64,000 bases of DNA from Rhynchosporium graminicola (GCA_900074885.1 FJUW01000025.1:572152-636151), one strand, 5' to 3'; positions 38,465 to 50,836 are shown, numbered from the stretch's first letter. Made by a program: numbers and translations. The notes: generated by a model from the sequence alone, not told the origin.

Positions 38465-40319
38465 TTAGAGTAAGAACGTACATCCTGCCGCCAAACCAGC
38501 CAAACCCACCAGCACATTAAAGCTAGCACGAAAATTTACACCTGCGCTCTTCTTGGTAGTCGTGGCTGCTGGAGCTGAGCTAGTGGTTGTACTTGCTCCG
38601 CTTGGGCCGCTGGCTCCGCTTGGGTTGTTGCTCTGATCCTCAGGCAGAGGAGAGATAGCTAGGCCTTGGATGATATCTCCATTGCTCTGCTTCACTTGTT
38701 GTGTGACCTTTGTTGATGTGACAGGGATGATCTTGCCTACGGGCTTGTTTGCAATTCCCTTATCGATCAAGGCTTGGACTCCCGGAGGCACCGCAGGGAT
38801 GGTAAAGTTTTTGTTGAAGACTGGATGGGTGATCAATGAAGCAGTGCAATTGGGTGGAGAGTTGGTTGCATTTGTGACTGCTGTGCTTTGGAGAAGAGTG
38901 CTGTTGAGACTGTTGAATTGTTTTTGAAGTGCATCATAGTCAGCAAGGAGGTCAGCCGTTCCATCGCTGTTCAGGGTGACGAGTCCGTAGTTCGAAGTCT
39001 CTTGCGTGTATTCGTAAACCAAGCCTCCTGAGAGTACTGGAGTTACGAGAGGACCGTAGAGAGCAGGTACTTCGGTGAAAATTCGTGGGGAAGGCACATT
39101 GCAGCCGAATTCAGAGAAGTAGACTGGGACACTGGTCTTCGTGAAATCCGATACGAGGACATCATATCCAGCTGTCTGGAATGTCGAATCACCACACCAG
39201 GAATAACTGTTGAGGGCAAAGACGTCCACTCGAGAAGGATCTGAAGCATCACCAGTCGTTGTGCATTGGAGGTAGTTCCAGGTGTCCAAGAGGATCTCAC
39301 GGACGTCGGCAGCGCTGTAGCCTACTGGAATCTTTCGATCACAATGCTTTGCGATATAGTTCTTGAGATCTCGAGTAACAGCCTAGGCAAGTCAGTCGAG
39401 GAATCTTCTCGAGGTAAAGTTACTGACTCTCATGTAAGGTGGAACCGTTTTGCCCGTATCGAGATCGTTAATGACTTCGTTACCAGAGAAGAACATCATT
39501 GTGTTTGGGTAGCTCTTGAAAGCCTCTACAACGGCAAAAGTTCGATTCACATAGCTAGCATAGTAACTTGTACCTGGTGAGGATCGATCGATGCTCTCTC
39601 CAGACAGAGGGGAATTAACGTCAAGGATCATGTAGATTCCAACCTAGTAGGGTCAGCATGGCCGTTTTCCTCCGGAGTCCATGAGAAATGCTTACGGCGT
39701 TGAAGATACTAGCACACTATGAGACAGTCAGCTTCTGTAATATAACCCAAAGTATTGTATATGGCCCAGTGGATTTACGGAGAAATAATTATATGAGTGT
39801 GCCTGGAGAACTCACAGCATCGTGATTGATATTTGGATCAACGTTATAAACCCGAATAGCATTAACGCCTACATACATCAGCCCACGCCCATACTAACTT
39901 GTATCTCCCAATACGAACCCAATCGCTGCATCAACGCGGCATCCCGCAGACAAACATCCTTATCACTCAGCGGATCAATTTTGCTACTCGGATTGTACCC
40001 CGAGCTTCCACCCGGCTGATACGCAACACCGACGATTTGGAATCTAGCTCCAGTGACCGAATTGACCAGATCGGCGCCTTTGGTAACGATAGGCTGAACT
40101 GCGAGGACGGAGGTAGCGAGCAGCGCAAGGAACGCGAGTTGGACCTGGTTGATGGATGGAAATATTAGCCAAGGTTCTTAGAAATGAAGATCGGACTGTT
40201 TGTGAAACATGTCGCGAATCCCAGTGCTGATTGCCATGCAGAAGCGTATCATTGAGGCGTTATTGTGGCTATAAACAGATTTGCGACGCGAGGATCTGAG
40301 GACGTACCGGTCGAAACAT
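38465..40319 (-). CDS. GPI-anchored 1,3-beta-glucanosyltransferase (GH72, Gel/Gas family)
   Basis: Six exons give 481 residues: 40319-40308, 40144-39919, 39868-39816, 39716-39696, 39643-39428 and 39382-38465. The signal peptide MFRPVQLAFLALLATSVLA is assembled across the first intron, since exon 1 is only 12 nt. The GH72 domain has catalytic Glu160 (FFSGNEVIND) and Glu267 (YFSEFGC), matching the known spacing in Gas1/Gel1. The C-terminus has a Ser/Thr-rich segment and a hydrophobic tail, as required for GPI anchoring. There is no Cys-rich X8/CBM43 module, so it belongs to the Gel1-like subgroup. It elongates beta-1,3-glucan at the plasma membrane and cell wall. N-glycosylation sequons are present in the late domain. 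Confidence 0.93.
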
Positions 40320-41313
40320 GTTTCTAGAACCCAACCAAACAACCAATTGCCGTAGCAAAGTAGTTTCCGCGACAAATCTCCAATTCGCAAGTACAAACGA
40401 ATGTAAGATGTCAGTGAGCCCAGCAAAAGAAACAGCAGAAGCAAAACAACGAGTGACTCTGGATGATGGTTATGACAGAGAATCATGAGCGAATAAACAC
40501 GAGAGGGGTTGTCTGGGGAAATTAGCATCTATTCAATCTGCAAGCTACCGAGCTGATACGAGGAGGCGCCTTACCTATTTCGGCTAAGGTCGTGCATCAA
40601 CCTTGTGTTTGTTAGGTGGGCGGGAGATCGCTTGGTGCACCTACGTCCGTCCGTAGCGTTGTTTCTGCCCTACTGTGACAAGCATTGGTAATAATGAAGA
40701 TATAAATCGTGAACTGAAAAATGGCTGGCAATATCCATTTCATTTCATTTCAATTGATGACAAGAGCAAGGTAGTCAGATAATTGCTACCTACTACTTTT
40801 ACGAGAGCCCTCTTCTTGGATCCGTTTCACCTTCGTTGACGCGGCTCTCGCTTCACCAGGTCATTTCATTGCTTCGCCCAGGCTCGTATATAATATAGAT
40901 TAGCTCAAACATGCAAGACACATGCCTTAGAGTAGGTAAGGAGATACGTGACTGATATCCGTTAGCTAGTAGTAGAGTATATATATGTCACTTGCGAAGC
41001 ACCTCAAAAAGTTGCTTCAGATCCTGAAAGAGGATGGATAGATAGATAATAGGCCTCTCTCTATACAGATAGAGATGCTGTGGCTCATCCTCAAAATAAT
41101 GGGAAGTGACAATGTCCTTTCTGGTTTGAGGATCTTCGTATCCGATGTGAGTTTCCACTATACTCCAACTGATTGCAGACTGTCTCTCAGTAAACTTTCA
41201 ATGTAGGGCCGGGGTAGAGAGAGGGAGGTTTCTCGCTTGCAGATCACCGATCGTAAATAATAAGTAGTACTTATTCATCTTGCACTACCAAAAAAGCTGA
41301 TTTTCTCCTGTTG
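40320..41313. other. Intergenic region, promoter of the GH72 gene and tRNA flank
   Basis: No gene was recognised. A minus-strand frame at 40178-40528 overlaps the first exon and intron of the glucanosyltransferase gene and is not supported. The stretch near 40870-41000 is TA-rich but not RIP-like. Confidence 0.5.
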
Positions 41314-41416
41314 TGCGTTCGCCGGGAATCGAACCCGGGGCCCATCCAATCAAATCACTGACCATTTCTCTGGTCACTAATGGCAAGGATGGATTTTACC
41401 ACTAAACCACAAACGC
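41314..41416 (-). tRNA. tRNA-Gly(GCC) with a 32-nt intron
   Basis: The mature RNA is 71 nt without CCA. The acceptor stem GCGTTTG pairs with CGAACGC (one G-U), discriminator A. The D arm is GGTTTAGTGGTAAAAT-like, the T arm contains GGTTCGATTCC. The anticodon GCC is at 41384-41382. The anticodon stem CATCC/GGATG closes only if 41380-41349 is removed, placing the intron one base after the anticodon, the canonical position for eukaryotic tRNA introns. The intron contains TGACCA and TGGTCA, which can form a hairpin. Confidence 0.95.
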
Positions 41417-43088
41417 CCGAAATCAAACAACATGCGGCTGAGACGATCGACCAAGCTTAGTAGAGACCTTGAATTGAGGAAAAATATCGAGAGTTGAGAG
41501 AGCGAAGTGTGTGTATTAGAAAGTGGAGATTTTATATGCAGAGTGGGGGAAGGTAATGGAGATAGGGGATAAGGGAAGTGGATATTCTTGTAGAGCTCCG
41601 GAGAACGTCGAGATAATAGTGGGAGAACGTGAAAGGCGAACTAAAGACTGCCTACCTATGACCCAAGTATCAATTGAAGAATAGCAGACCAAGCATGATA
41701 TGAAAGACTCGTATTAGAGGCTAGAGGAATCCGACTCTCGTGTCCTATATCTGATGAAGTTGTGAGTACATTGTGTCCAAACCCGCTTAAAAGGTTTCTT
41801 CCGGTCAAGAATCTGTGAGATATTTCTTCAGAGAATGCTCTCGCCTGGATCCTATTAAATCCCTTTTTAAAGAGCAGTATCCCCAACGACGAGGGCAGAC
41901 ACCGAGACTCCCTCCCGAACACTATTAAGCTACGCTATCTAGCTAGCCGCCGCGCTCGTAATATTCCGGAACCACAACCACCCACAACATCCCGCAAACA
42001 ATACCAGGCGAATAACAACAGATCTAAAGCCCTCCTCTTCTCTTCAATTCCCTAACCTGACTACCCCCTTCCGAGAAAGTCCCTCCGATCGGATCCCCGA
42101 ACTTGATACAGCAATTCCCCATCGGTGTTCCGACGCCTTCGGGGTGTTTATCACTATGGAATCTTCGCTTAGGCTCCCTTTCGGTGGCTTCTAGTAGGTT
42201 CCCACACCCAGCCAGCCAGCTAGCCACATGGTAAACGAAAGAACGATTCGGCGGGTTAAAGAAAACAAAATACCTCTGAGCGCTAGGCTGGAAGGGAAGG
42301 GAGATGTGGAATGGATATTTGGAAAGGGAATAAAGGCTAGTGAATGAAATAGTACATTCATACGAGATAGATGTGGCATTATCTAGAAAAGCAAGCTGAC
42401 TCTCTTCCGTATGCGAAAATCAATGGAGTCCAGGTTGGAATAACGCTTTGGCAAGGTTTTGGTATTGGATGTATATGTATATGGATATCATAATGGTATC
42501 TTCGGTAGTGAAATCTAGGATAGTGCACGCTGTGCAGTGTAATGAGGCTGATGTAAAGTATGCTTCGGCGTATATCCCTTCGGATGGTTTCGGTAGCGCG
42601 CAAAGTGGGAATGTCTGTATACGATGCTTGGCAATGATTGGATGTCGATGGCACGGTCGGGAGTTTTATAGTGTCAGTTGACGGTCTGAGGATTCATGTT
42701 CGGGAAAGATAGAGGAATGAGTTCAGGGAATGCATGTGCTCTCTACGCCATTTTCGTGTGTTTTTGATGATCGTTTAGGCTGTCACGGCACTCTGACAGT
42801 CTGTCTAGTAGCGTCTGGTAACTAGACGGAAGGAGGTAATTCCGATTTCTCATAATACGAGGGCTTGATGAACGATAATCAGGAAGGGAGAGAGATAGGC
42901 TTGGTACCACAATATTCACAAAAGTGAAAGACCCATTGAAGAGGCATTATGTGTATCTATTGTAAAGTTCCTAATCCAGCAACGAGATTTGTACGCCGAG
43001 AGGAAGCTGATTTGACCACCAAATGCTCCCCGACAAACCAAACCAAACAAGCAAACTATTTATTCATGTATCAAACTTCTCTTTCTCT
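41417..43088. other. Intergenic region between the tRNA and acl2
   Basis: It holds the tRNA upstream flank and the 3' side of acl2. Minus-strand frames at 41656-41922, 42024-42227 and 42379-42654 lack recognisable domains and are not supported. No repeats of note. Confidence 0.5.
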
Positions 43089-45003
43089 CTAAGCCTTGAA
43101 CTCCTCCACCTTGCTCTCTGCCAGCTTGCCCGGAATGAGAGCCAGGGGTACGATACCGCTGACGTGCATATCTGGTCCGTATACGTGCATATCCAACTTC
43201 AACTCTTGGCCGACAGACTTGATGTTCTTAAGACCCTCTTGGTAGTTGGGCCCAGCACGTCTAACCCAGATTTTGACGTTGTGCTCAATGAGCTTGGGGG
43301 CAACCTCGCGCAGAGCACGGATGACACCCTTGAAGGTAGAGGCGACGTTGGTAAAGTTGGCAATACCACCACCGATGAAGAGGACCTTACCCTCGGGCGT
43401 GATGGGAGCGCGGAGCATGAGGTCGAGAACTGTACGAGCGTAGTGGAAGGTTTGGGTCTCGGTTGGCGCACCAGAGTATTCACCGTAGTTGGCGAGCTCA
43501 TCAGCGAAACCACTGCTGGCAATAGCATCGGCGTAGACGACGGAGGCACCACCACCAGCGACCAAAGTCCATACACGGCCGTTGGCGTTCAGGATGGTAA
43601 GTTTGAGCGATGCACCGGTCTTAGCATCGAGTTCGGCGATGTAAGCTTCCTCCTTGCTCAAATCACGACCAAAGGGAGCTGGGAACTCCATGGGTGGGCC
43701 AGCATCAATATTGACCTTTCCATCAGATGCCTTGATAGCAGCCATTCCCAGAGCAGCTGGTGAACGTGCAATGGCCCATTTGACACCGCACTCAAACTCA
43801 GCGGTCTGATCGATCTTTGCGGCCAGATCCAAGAAGTGAACCTCAGCAGATGTAGCATCAGCATTTGGAATGACAACGAGAGGGTTGATCTCGAGGTATG
43901 TGAACTGGCAGTCGACGTAGACAGCGTACAGTCTTGTGATGAAGTCGACGAGGACATTGTGGACACCCTTTGGAACCTTCTTCAAGAGTGTTCCTGCGAT
44001 CTCTTCGTTCGATGGGTATTCGGAAAGGTCGACAGGAATCAAAAGCTTCTCAGCTTTGGCATCGACATCGCCAACATCTACACCACCTTCGTGTGTGAAT
44101 AGAATCCAGTCACCCTAAACAAACAAACGTTGTTAGCACGTGGTAAGGCGAGATGGTGTTTCATTGAAGGACTAATGGAGGTTGGCGTGACCTCGAGAAC
44201 CCGGCAGCGGTATCCTTAACAACCGCAATCAGAACGCACATGCAGATGCAGGTACGAAATTTCGCTTATAGCAGTTTGGTATGTGGTAAACAAGAGTGGG
44301 CCATGTTGGAATTATATCTCCCTAGCCTCCGCTCGACCGTACCATGTCTCCTGCCGTTGAGGGGCCGGAAATAACAAAAAGAAGCTGCGTCCCACATGCG
44401 AGTGCCAGTTTCGATATTTCTAACCCGTCTGACTTTTGACATTCGCTTGAATATTAGAAAGCCTCGTGAGTTCCAATTCTCGGCAAAATTATGCGCCCAC
44501 TGGCAGTTGCTCCTGGCTCCGAGTGCAGAACCAAATACAAACGTATGAAACAATAAACGTACCTCTCTTTGCGAGTTGATATTGACATAGTATTCGGTTC
44601 CTTCAGGATGGGGCACAAATGGCTCGACCAAGAATTGTCTCAGGTACCCATATGTGTTCTCGACCTTTTGTTCTTTACCAGCACGAGCAGCAATCCAAGC
44701 CTTTGCCTCGGGCCATGTCTTGTTCAAGGCCAAAAGTCCGCTCTTGCCTCGTCTCTTGATCAATTGATCTGGCTTGGCAACGAACTTGGAGCCTGGGACT
44801 AAAAGCCAAGGGTAAGAGGTCTCTGCCTGGTCGAGAATTGCCATAACTTCAGCATCTTCTGGGAAGTATAGGGATGCAAGCTTCGTCGGAGGGTTGTGTG
44901 TGGAGGATTTTGGGAGAGGAGAAGGCTTGATGACTGGGGCTCTGGTGAGGTGGTAGTTGAGGATAGCCTTCCCATCAGCTTCGAGAATGGATTTGGCGGA
45001 CAT
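43089..45003 (-). CDS. acl2: ATP-citrate lyase subunit 2 (N-terminal-half subunit)
   Basis: Two exons give 488 residues: 45003-44563 and 44114-43089, split by an unusually long 448-nt intron. The first exon has the ATP-grasp start (KAILNYHL, KPDQLIKRRGKSGLL). The join restores the family block NSQREGDWILFTHEGGVDVGDVD. The C-terminal part is the citrate-binding domain. It corresponds to the N-terminal half of animal ACLY, which in ascomycetes is a separate gene. With the acl1 product it cleaves cytosolic citrate with ATP and CoA to acetyl-CoA and oxaloacetate, feeding lipid, sterol and histone acetylation. Its start faces acl1 across a shared 1.55-kb promoter. Confidence 0.96.
44115..44562 (-). 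other. Long intron of acl2
   Basis: This 448-nt intron starts GTACGT and ends TTTAG on the minus strand. The reading frame stays open for about 98 codons into it, but the translation is unrelated to ATP-citrate lyase while the two exons join exactly within a conserved block. No nested gene was recognised. Confidence 0.85.
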
Positions 45004-46552
45004 TGTGATGGATTTGAGGGAAGTTTACTTTTCCAAAAGGTCAGTCCAAGTCTGTTTATGAATGTTGAGACGCTGAAAAAATGTAGGAAGTGCTTGTACA
45101 GTTATTCTCAGGTCCGAGCCCGATGGAGCGGTAGGGAAACTTCGTCAAACGACAGCTTGAATTGCCCCGAGTGTCAACCACAGAACTATTGCGAAACTGG
45201 AGAAGAAGAAACAGTTCGCAAACCCGAAACCGACAAGCAATGGTTCGTGCAGGAGATTGCGGACGAATATTGACTCGACCAAAAGGTTGCAGGTTTTGTT
45301 TCGAGGAGCGAGAAGCAGAGGGGGGGAACGATGCAATGTGGAGGGAAAGGAATCAGAAACATACCACGGTTAATTCTTTTCTCCAAACTTTTGGGACGAT
45401 GCAACGAAGGGGCGGTAATGGATTTGGCGGGTGATTAGGAATTGAGCAGAATGGGCGGCTTGAGAAGAGATCTCAAGTGAAAGGTAGGTTTTGTGAGTGG
45501 TACGGAATGGATGGATTGAATGAGCCGAATTAGGGATTTGGGACTTGGGTGGGTCGGCGAACACAATTAATCGCACAGTTCTTGTTCCTTCAGCTTCGTT
45601 GACCGACCGAAGATCTCGCTCCTCCCACTAAAAGTCACAGCAGCAGGCGGAGGTCTCTTGTTGGTGCCGGCGTCGCTGTGGTTGGTTTGGGTGGTTGGGA
45701 CGGAAGACTTGGGGAGGAGCGGTCGGTCGGTGGTTGAGGAACGCTAAAGCATCCCTGTAATTCAACAAACCGACAGACAGACAGACAGCCAGACACCTTA
45801 CCTGCACTGCACTGCACTGCCTTGCCCTGCAGAAGCCAACGTCCAGGGGCTACGTACGCTACAGATACTGCTTGCTACAGCACAGCTACCGCGTCTCCAC
45901 CACTACCTACCTACCTACCTGACAGGCCTACGGCACCAGCACCACCACGACCACCACCACAACCACCAGCTCGGTATCGGTATCGCTATCGCTACCGGAC
46001 GAGACACTTGGAGCACTTTGCACTGCACTGGCACTTGCACGCACTCAACAGCCCCCAGCAATTCTGTCTCAATCCATTGATTTCTCGCCGGCCTATAGTA
46101 CAGTACCACAAAAATACTCTCTTCCACGGACTCCTCCACCAACAAGACAACTCCCTTCCTCTTTCTACAAACCCACATCACACAACACACCACCATTACC
46201 TTCACTCCGCTACTCTTGTGCAAACTACCTATACGCTATCTTTCTACACCTCCGAATCTTCTCGGAGACTGAAATTCAGACACATCCCTCCTCCTGAAAA
46301 GAGAGCCTCTGTTTCTACAACCCGCAGCTAGTGTTTCCGTTTTGTTGTAAGTTTCCTTTCCCCCTCGCATCGGCCAGTTCTCAAGAGCTGCATTTATTGC
46401 ACAGACTGTGTATGTAACAGGGACCTTGGAAGTAGAGGATTTCTCGAGTGTCGAGCCGAGTCGATTCTCGAGTACAAAGTTCACATTCAAAATCAGCTAC
46501 ATCGTGCAAGTGCTGACATCCTTTTTCTTTCCAGATCTACTCCTCTCCCAAA
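45004..46552. promoter_or_regulatory. Shared divergent promoter of acl2 and acl1, rich in tandem repeats
   Basis: It is the full region between the two start codons. It has simple repeats on the acl1 side: CAGA units at 45772-45790, CTGCA units at 45802-45821, CTAC units at 45903-45920 and GGTATC/GCTATC units at about 45971-45996. A C/T-rich leader follows, and then a likely 5'UTR intron. Frames within it (for example 45822-46331 plus) are low-complexity translation of the leader. Joint regulation of the two subunits is expected from their 1:1 complex and this arrangement, but no specific factor site is claimed. Confidence 0.7.
46347..46534 (+). other. Probable 5'UTR intron of acl1
   Basis: Donor GTAAGT at 46347, branch-like GCTGAC at 46511-46516 and acceptor TTTCCAG ending at 46534, 18 nt before the acl1 ATG. 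The 188-nt stretch has no coding role. Strong splice signals in the leader of a highly expressed gene make an untranslated intron likely, but transcript evidence is absent. Confidence 0.65.
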
Positions 46553-48598
46553 ATGCCTGCTCCTACCACAAACGGTGCTGCCACCAATGGCACCTCAACC
46601 CCAGCCCCAAGCTCTGTAAATGACAATATCAGAAGATTCGCTGCTCCCAGCCGTCCTTTGAGCCCGCGTGCCGAACATACCCTCTTCCACGACAAGACAA
46701 GATGCTTCGTGTACGGTCTCCAACCCAGAGCCGTCCAGGGCATGCTGGATTTCGATTTCATCTGCAAGCGCAAGACTCCTTCCGTTGCTGGTATCATCTA
46801 CCCATTCGGAGGCCAATTCGTGAGCAAGATGTACTGGGGAACCAGCGAGACTCTGCTGCCTGTCTACCAAGATGTCGGCAAGGCCATGGAAAAGCACAGC
46901 GACGTGGATACCGTCGTCAACTTTGCCTCGTCTCGTAGCGTCTACAGCTCTACCATGGAACTCATGGAATTTGAGCAAATCAACTCAATTGCCATCATTG
47001 CTGAAGGTGTCCCTGAAAGAGTAAGTTTGCAAGTCCGATAACTAGAAGCAACTCTGATAATTTGATAGCGTGCCCGTGAGATTCTCCACGTAGCCAAGCG
47101 CAAGGGCATTACGATTATCGGCCCTGCGACGGTCGGTGGAATTAAGCCACAATCCTTCAAGATTGGTAACACTGGTGGTATGATGGACAACATCGTGGCC
47201 TCCAAGCTTTACCGCAAGGGTTCCGTCGGATACGTCTCCAAGTCCGGAGGCATGTCCAACGAGCTTAACAACATTATCGCGAACACAACCGATGGTGTTT
47301 ACGAGGGAGTTGCCATTGGTGGTGACAGATACCCAAGCACGACCTTCATCGACCATCTACTCAGATACGAAGCCGATCCAGACTGCAAGATCCTCCTTCT
47401 TTTGGGAGAAGTTGGAGGTGTGGAGGAATACAGAGTTATTAAGGCCGTCGAGGACGGACTTATTACCAAGCCAATCGTCGCCTGGGCTATCGGTACTTGT
47501 GCAAGCATGTTCAAGACTGAGGTTCAATTTGGACATGCTGGTTCTTTCGCCAACTCTCAACTTGAGACCGCTGCCGTCAAGAACAAGTCTATGAAGGAGG
47601 CCGGATTCTTCGTCCCAGAAACTTTTGAGGCTTTGCCAAACGTACTTGCCCAAGTTTACCAGAAGCTTGTCAAGGCCGGAACCATCAACCCACAACCAGA
47701 GCCAATTGTACCAAAGATCCCAATAGATTATGCCTGGGCACAAGAGCTTGGACTTATCCGAAAACCTGCCGCATTTATCTCTACCATTTCGGATGATCGT
47801 GGACAGGAACTCCTTTACGCTGGTATGCCAATCTCTGATGTTTTCAGAGAAGACATCGGAATTGGTGGTGTCATGTCCCTCCTTTGGTTCCGTCGCCGTC
47901 TCCCAGACTACGCCAGCAAGTTCCTCGAGATGGTTCTCATGTTGACTGCCGATCACGGACCAGCTGTCTCCGGTGCCATGAACACCATCATCACTACCCG
48001 AGCCGGAAAGGATCTCATCAGTGCTCTCGTCAGTGGTCTCTTGACTATCGGTTCCAGATTTGGTGGCGCCCTTGATGGTGCTGCTGAGGAGTTCACCAAG
48101 GCTTTTGACACGGGTCTTAGCCCACGTGAATTCGTGGATACCATGCGCAAGCAAAACAGGCTCATTCCTGGTATTGGCCACAAAGTCAAGTCCAGGAACA
48201 ATCCCGATCTCCGTGTCGAGCTTGTCAAGGAGTTCGTCAAGAAGCGTTTCCCCAGCTGCAAGATGCTCGATTACGCGCTTGCTGTCGAGTCTGTCACCAC
48301 ATCCAAGAAGGACAACTTGATCCTGAACGTCGATGGTGCCGTTGCCGTCTGCTTCGTTGATCTGATGCGCAACTGTGGTGCTTTCAGCGCAGAGGAGGCT
48401 GAGGATTACATGAAGATGGGTGTCTTGAACGGTCTATTCGTTTTGGGACGCTCTATCGGTCTGATTGCCCATTACCTCGATCAGAAGCGACTGCGCACTG
48501 GTCTCTACAGACATCCTTGGGATGATATCACCTACCTCCTACCAAACATTGCATCTGGTCCACCAGGTGCTGAGGGACGTGTGGAGGTTCAAATGTAG
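46553..48598 (+). CDS. acl1: ATP-citrate lyase subunit 1 (CoA-ligase/citrate synthase-like subunit)
   Basis: Two exons give 665 residues: 46553-47020 and 47069-48598, separated by a 48-nt intron. The protein matches the C-terminal half of animal ACLY: a succinyl-CoA-synthetase-like CoA-binding region ([27 protein letters not shown]), the phosphorylated-histidine loop [10 protein letters not shown] (His near residue 312), and a citrate-synthase-like domain ([28 protein letters not shown]) that carries out the lyase step. It works with the acl2 product as a heteromer in the cytosol. Codon use is strongly biased toward C-ending codons, which also opens a long antisense frame. Such bias fits high expression. 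Confidence 0.97.
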
Positions 48599-49251
48599 AG
48601 GTATTTCTTGCTTTCCTGGTTTGATGGATGGATGGATGGATGCGCTTTTTCGGTTCTGGAGTTACCATTATGTCCACAATGCAGCATGTAGACAGGCAGA
48701 TAAAGTGCAATGGCGCACCCTAATACAAAACACATAAAATAGTTATTGGCATGCAGAGCTCACAATGTGATAAAGTGTGTACGATAAATGCGTGAGAAGA
48801 CCGAGAAACGCCAGCGAATATTGTTCCTGATTTGAATGTCCATCGCGACTTTTGAGCTGGTGATGTAGATAGTTTTTGATCTTACTGAGAACGTTAAAAG
48901 GGGCTTAGTAGTACAGTATATCAGTAGATCTATGCACTCAGCCCTTGCTGGTACTGCTTCGTTGGGTACATAATCCGCTACCATGCAGCATTTGGGCAGA
49001 CAACAACAACAGACTGCGCAGGATTTCAAAAAAGCTTCATTTTATTACCCTATGCCAAACCATCGATCCTATGCTTTCTGTGCATACGTGTGTATAGTAC
49101 AGCCAAACGCCATTCCAGGTATCACTTTCCTCCCCTAATATCTCCCCCACTTATACCAAGCTCCCGCAAAAGCCAAGCATATCATCGATCATCATACACT
49201 GTATCTCTCTTCGTCCCTCCTCCATCTCCTTTCTTCCTTTGTCATCCGAGG
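48599..49251. other. Convergent intergenic region with a GATG repeat
   Basis: acl1 and the POLD4-like gene end toward each other. Five GATG units lie at about 48622-48642 right after the acl1 stop. Nothing else recognised. Confidence 0.55.
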
Positions 49252-49991
49252 TTACGACGCATCACCATTAACGAATTTCGAGCTCATCAACTCGTCCACA
49301 TACGCGCGCTGGATCTTCTCATTCCCTTTCTTCTCCTCCCTCAGCAACACAGCCAGGACCTCGATCGGCGGATTAAGCTTCAGCTTCTGAGCGCGCGACC
49401 AGCGTTTCGTGCGTGCGATACCTATCGCTGGCTATTTTGCAAGGAAAACGAGAATAGTTAGAAAAATTGTCATCATGTGGAGACCGCATCAAGATGAGAG
49501 GAGGGTATACTTACACCAAACTGACTACTAACATCAAACAACCTCAAGATCTTTTCCTCAACACCCACATCCTCAGCATGTACCTGCTTGCCCCTCCTCT
49601 GACCCTCACACACCCTCCAATACTTCTTGATCTGCGCATCTGTGACTTTCTCCGCTCTCTCTCTCACGGCCTCGAGATCCCCTCCATCCTTCTTCCTCAG
49701 AGCTCTGATTTCCACGGCGCCTTGTCGTGTGACGGCGGGTGTGGGATCGACGTGTCCTGTTTGCAGCTCTTCTTCAACTTCAGACTCGACCTCCACCGTC
49801 TTCTTCGACAGCGGATGCGCCTCCGGCGTGGAGGACATGTCGGCGGTGAGAACATCTTTAGCTGGTGAATCCTTGGTGTACGGAAAGGCGGTAGATGGTT
49901 TCGAGACTTTGTTACCGAAACTGAGGGTTTTCTGGGCGCCTTTTGCGGCGGGCCCAGAGGATGTGGTGCGCGTTCGGCGGGTTGCTGGCAT
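49252..49991 (-). CDS. DNA polymerase delta small subunit 4 (POLD4/Cdm1 type)
   Basis: Two exons give 218 residues: 49991-49515 and 49431-49252. The C-terminal domain is diagnostic: KYWRVCEGQRRGKQVH, then ILRLFDVSSQFG joined across the intron to PAIGIARTKRW, then LKLNPPIEVLAVLL, the standard POLD4 sequence. The N-terminal 110 residues are basic and disordered, with QKTLSFG near residue 20, which resembles a PCNA-interaction (PIP) box but lacks the full double aromatic. The subunit stabilises polymerase delta in the nucleus during lagging-strand synthesis and repair. The protein is longer than human POLD4 because of the disordered N-terminus, which is usual in fungi. Confidence 0.9.
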
Positions 49992-50836
49992 TTTTTTTTG
50001 TGTGTTTCTTCTTTTTGGGGTTTGGGAGTGTATGGGAGTTGGGGTTGGGGTGTGGTCGGTTGACTTTGTACGAGAGCAATTCGATGACGATGATTTTGGC
50101 ACGGCAACCGAAATCTCGCGTATATTGTACTATAAGGCTGAAACAGCCTTGTTGAAAGAGCTCGAAACTCTGGATAGAGAATAATATCGCCATAATTTAT
50201 CTATACATCACTCAAACCTCTCAATGTTACTTGATCTCACCTTCTGAACTGCTCGGAGACTGAACAGATTAGGTCGTTTCTGGCATCGCAATGCAAAACC
50301 CCGATCTATCAACCGTCGGGCTTGAGAATTCCTGTTCTTCTTGAATCGGATATATTTTTTCGAGCATGTTCCTGTCTTAGCCAAGATTTAACCTCATTGC
50401 TTTATACAAGTGGAAACCTGTCTTCCTTTCCACAACTGAATTCTCGGTACTTTTATTTGTTCCATACTGCTGGCTGCGATGAGGGGACATTCAAGGCGAG
50501 CCAAACACAACCTGGAATCAATATCTCGCTTCGAGATACGCGTCCGTCGGAAAGTCAATACAACCAACCAGATTGTCCCTGACATCCCGAAGATCTAACA
50601 TTGCTGATACCATGCCAGAGTATATTGAATCACGTTGATATGATTTGTGATGAATATCATAATATTGCGCAGCCAGGCTTTGTGAAAATCGGAGTGTTGG
50701 GCTATATCTAACCAGGAAGCTAGGCCTGAGGTTCATTAAATGTTCTGCTTAAATCAAAACACGCTGTGTGTTCTCAGGTTGTACACGATTTCCCTGCTAT
50801 ATAATGCCCTCAATTTAACTCTTTCAGCAGCTAGGC
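49992..50836. other. Intergenic region upstream of the POLD4-like gene
   Basis: It holds that gene's promoter and the amidase 3' flank. A plus-strand frame at 49627-50184 is antisense to the POLD4-like exon and not real. No repeats or RNA genes seen. Confidence 0.55.

Noticed and set aside
45822..46331. Plus-strand frame of 169 codons upstream of acl1
   Set aside because: It is translation of a repeat-rich, C/T-rich leader (Pro, Tyr-Arg and Ser-Thr runs) and ends before the likely 5'UTR intron.
47357..48181. Long minus-strand open frame of 274 codons
   Set aside because: It is exactly antisense to acl1, whose strong codon bias removes stops on the opposite strand. No domain similarity.
49627..50184. 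Plus-strand frame of 185 codons
   Set aside because: Antisense to the well-supported POLD4-like exon.
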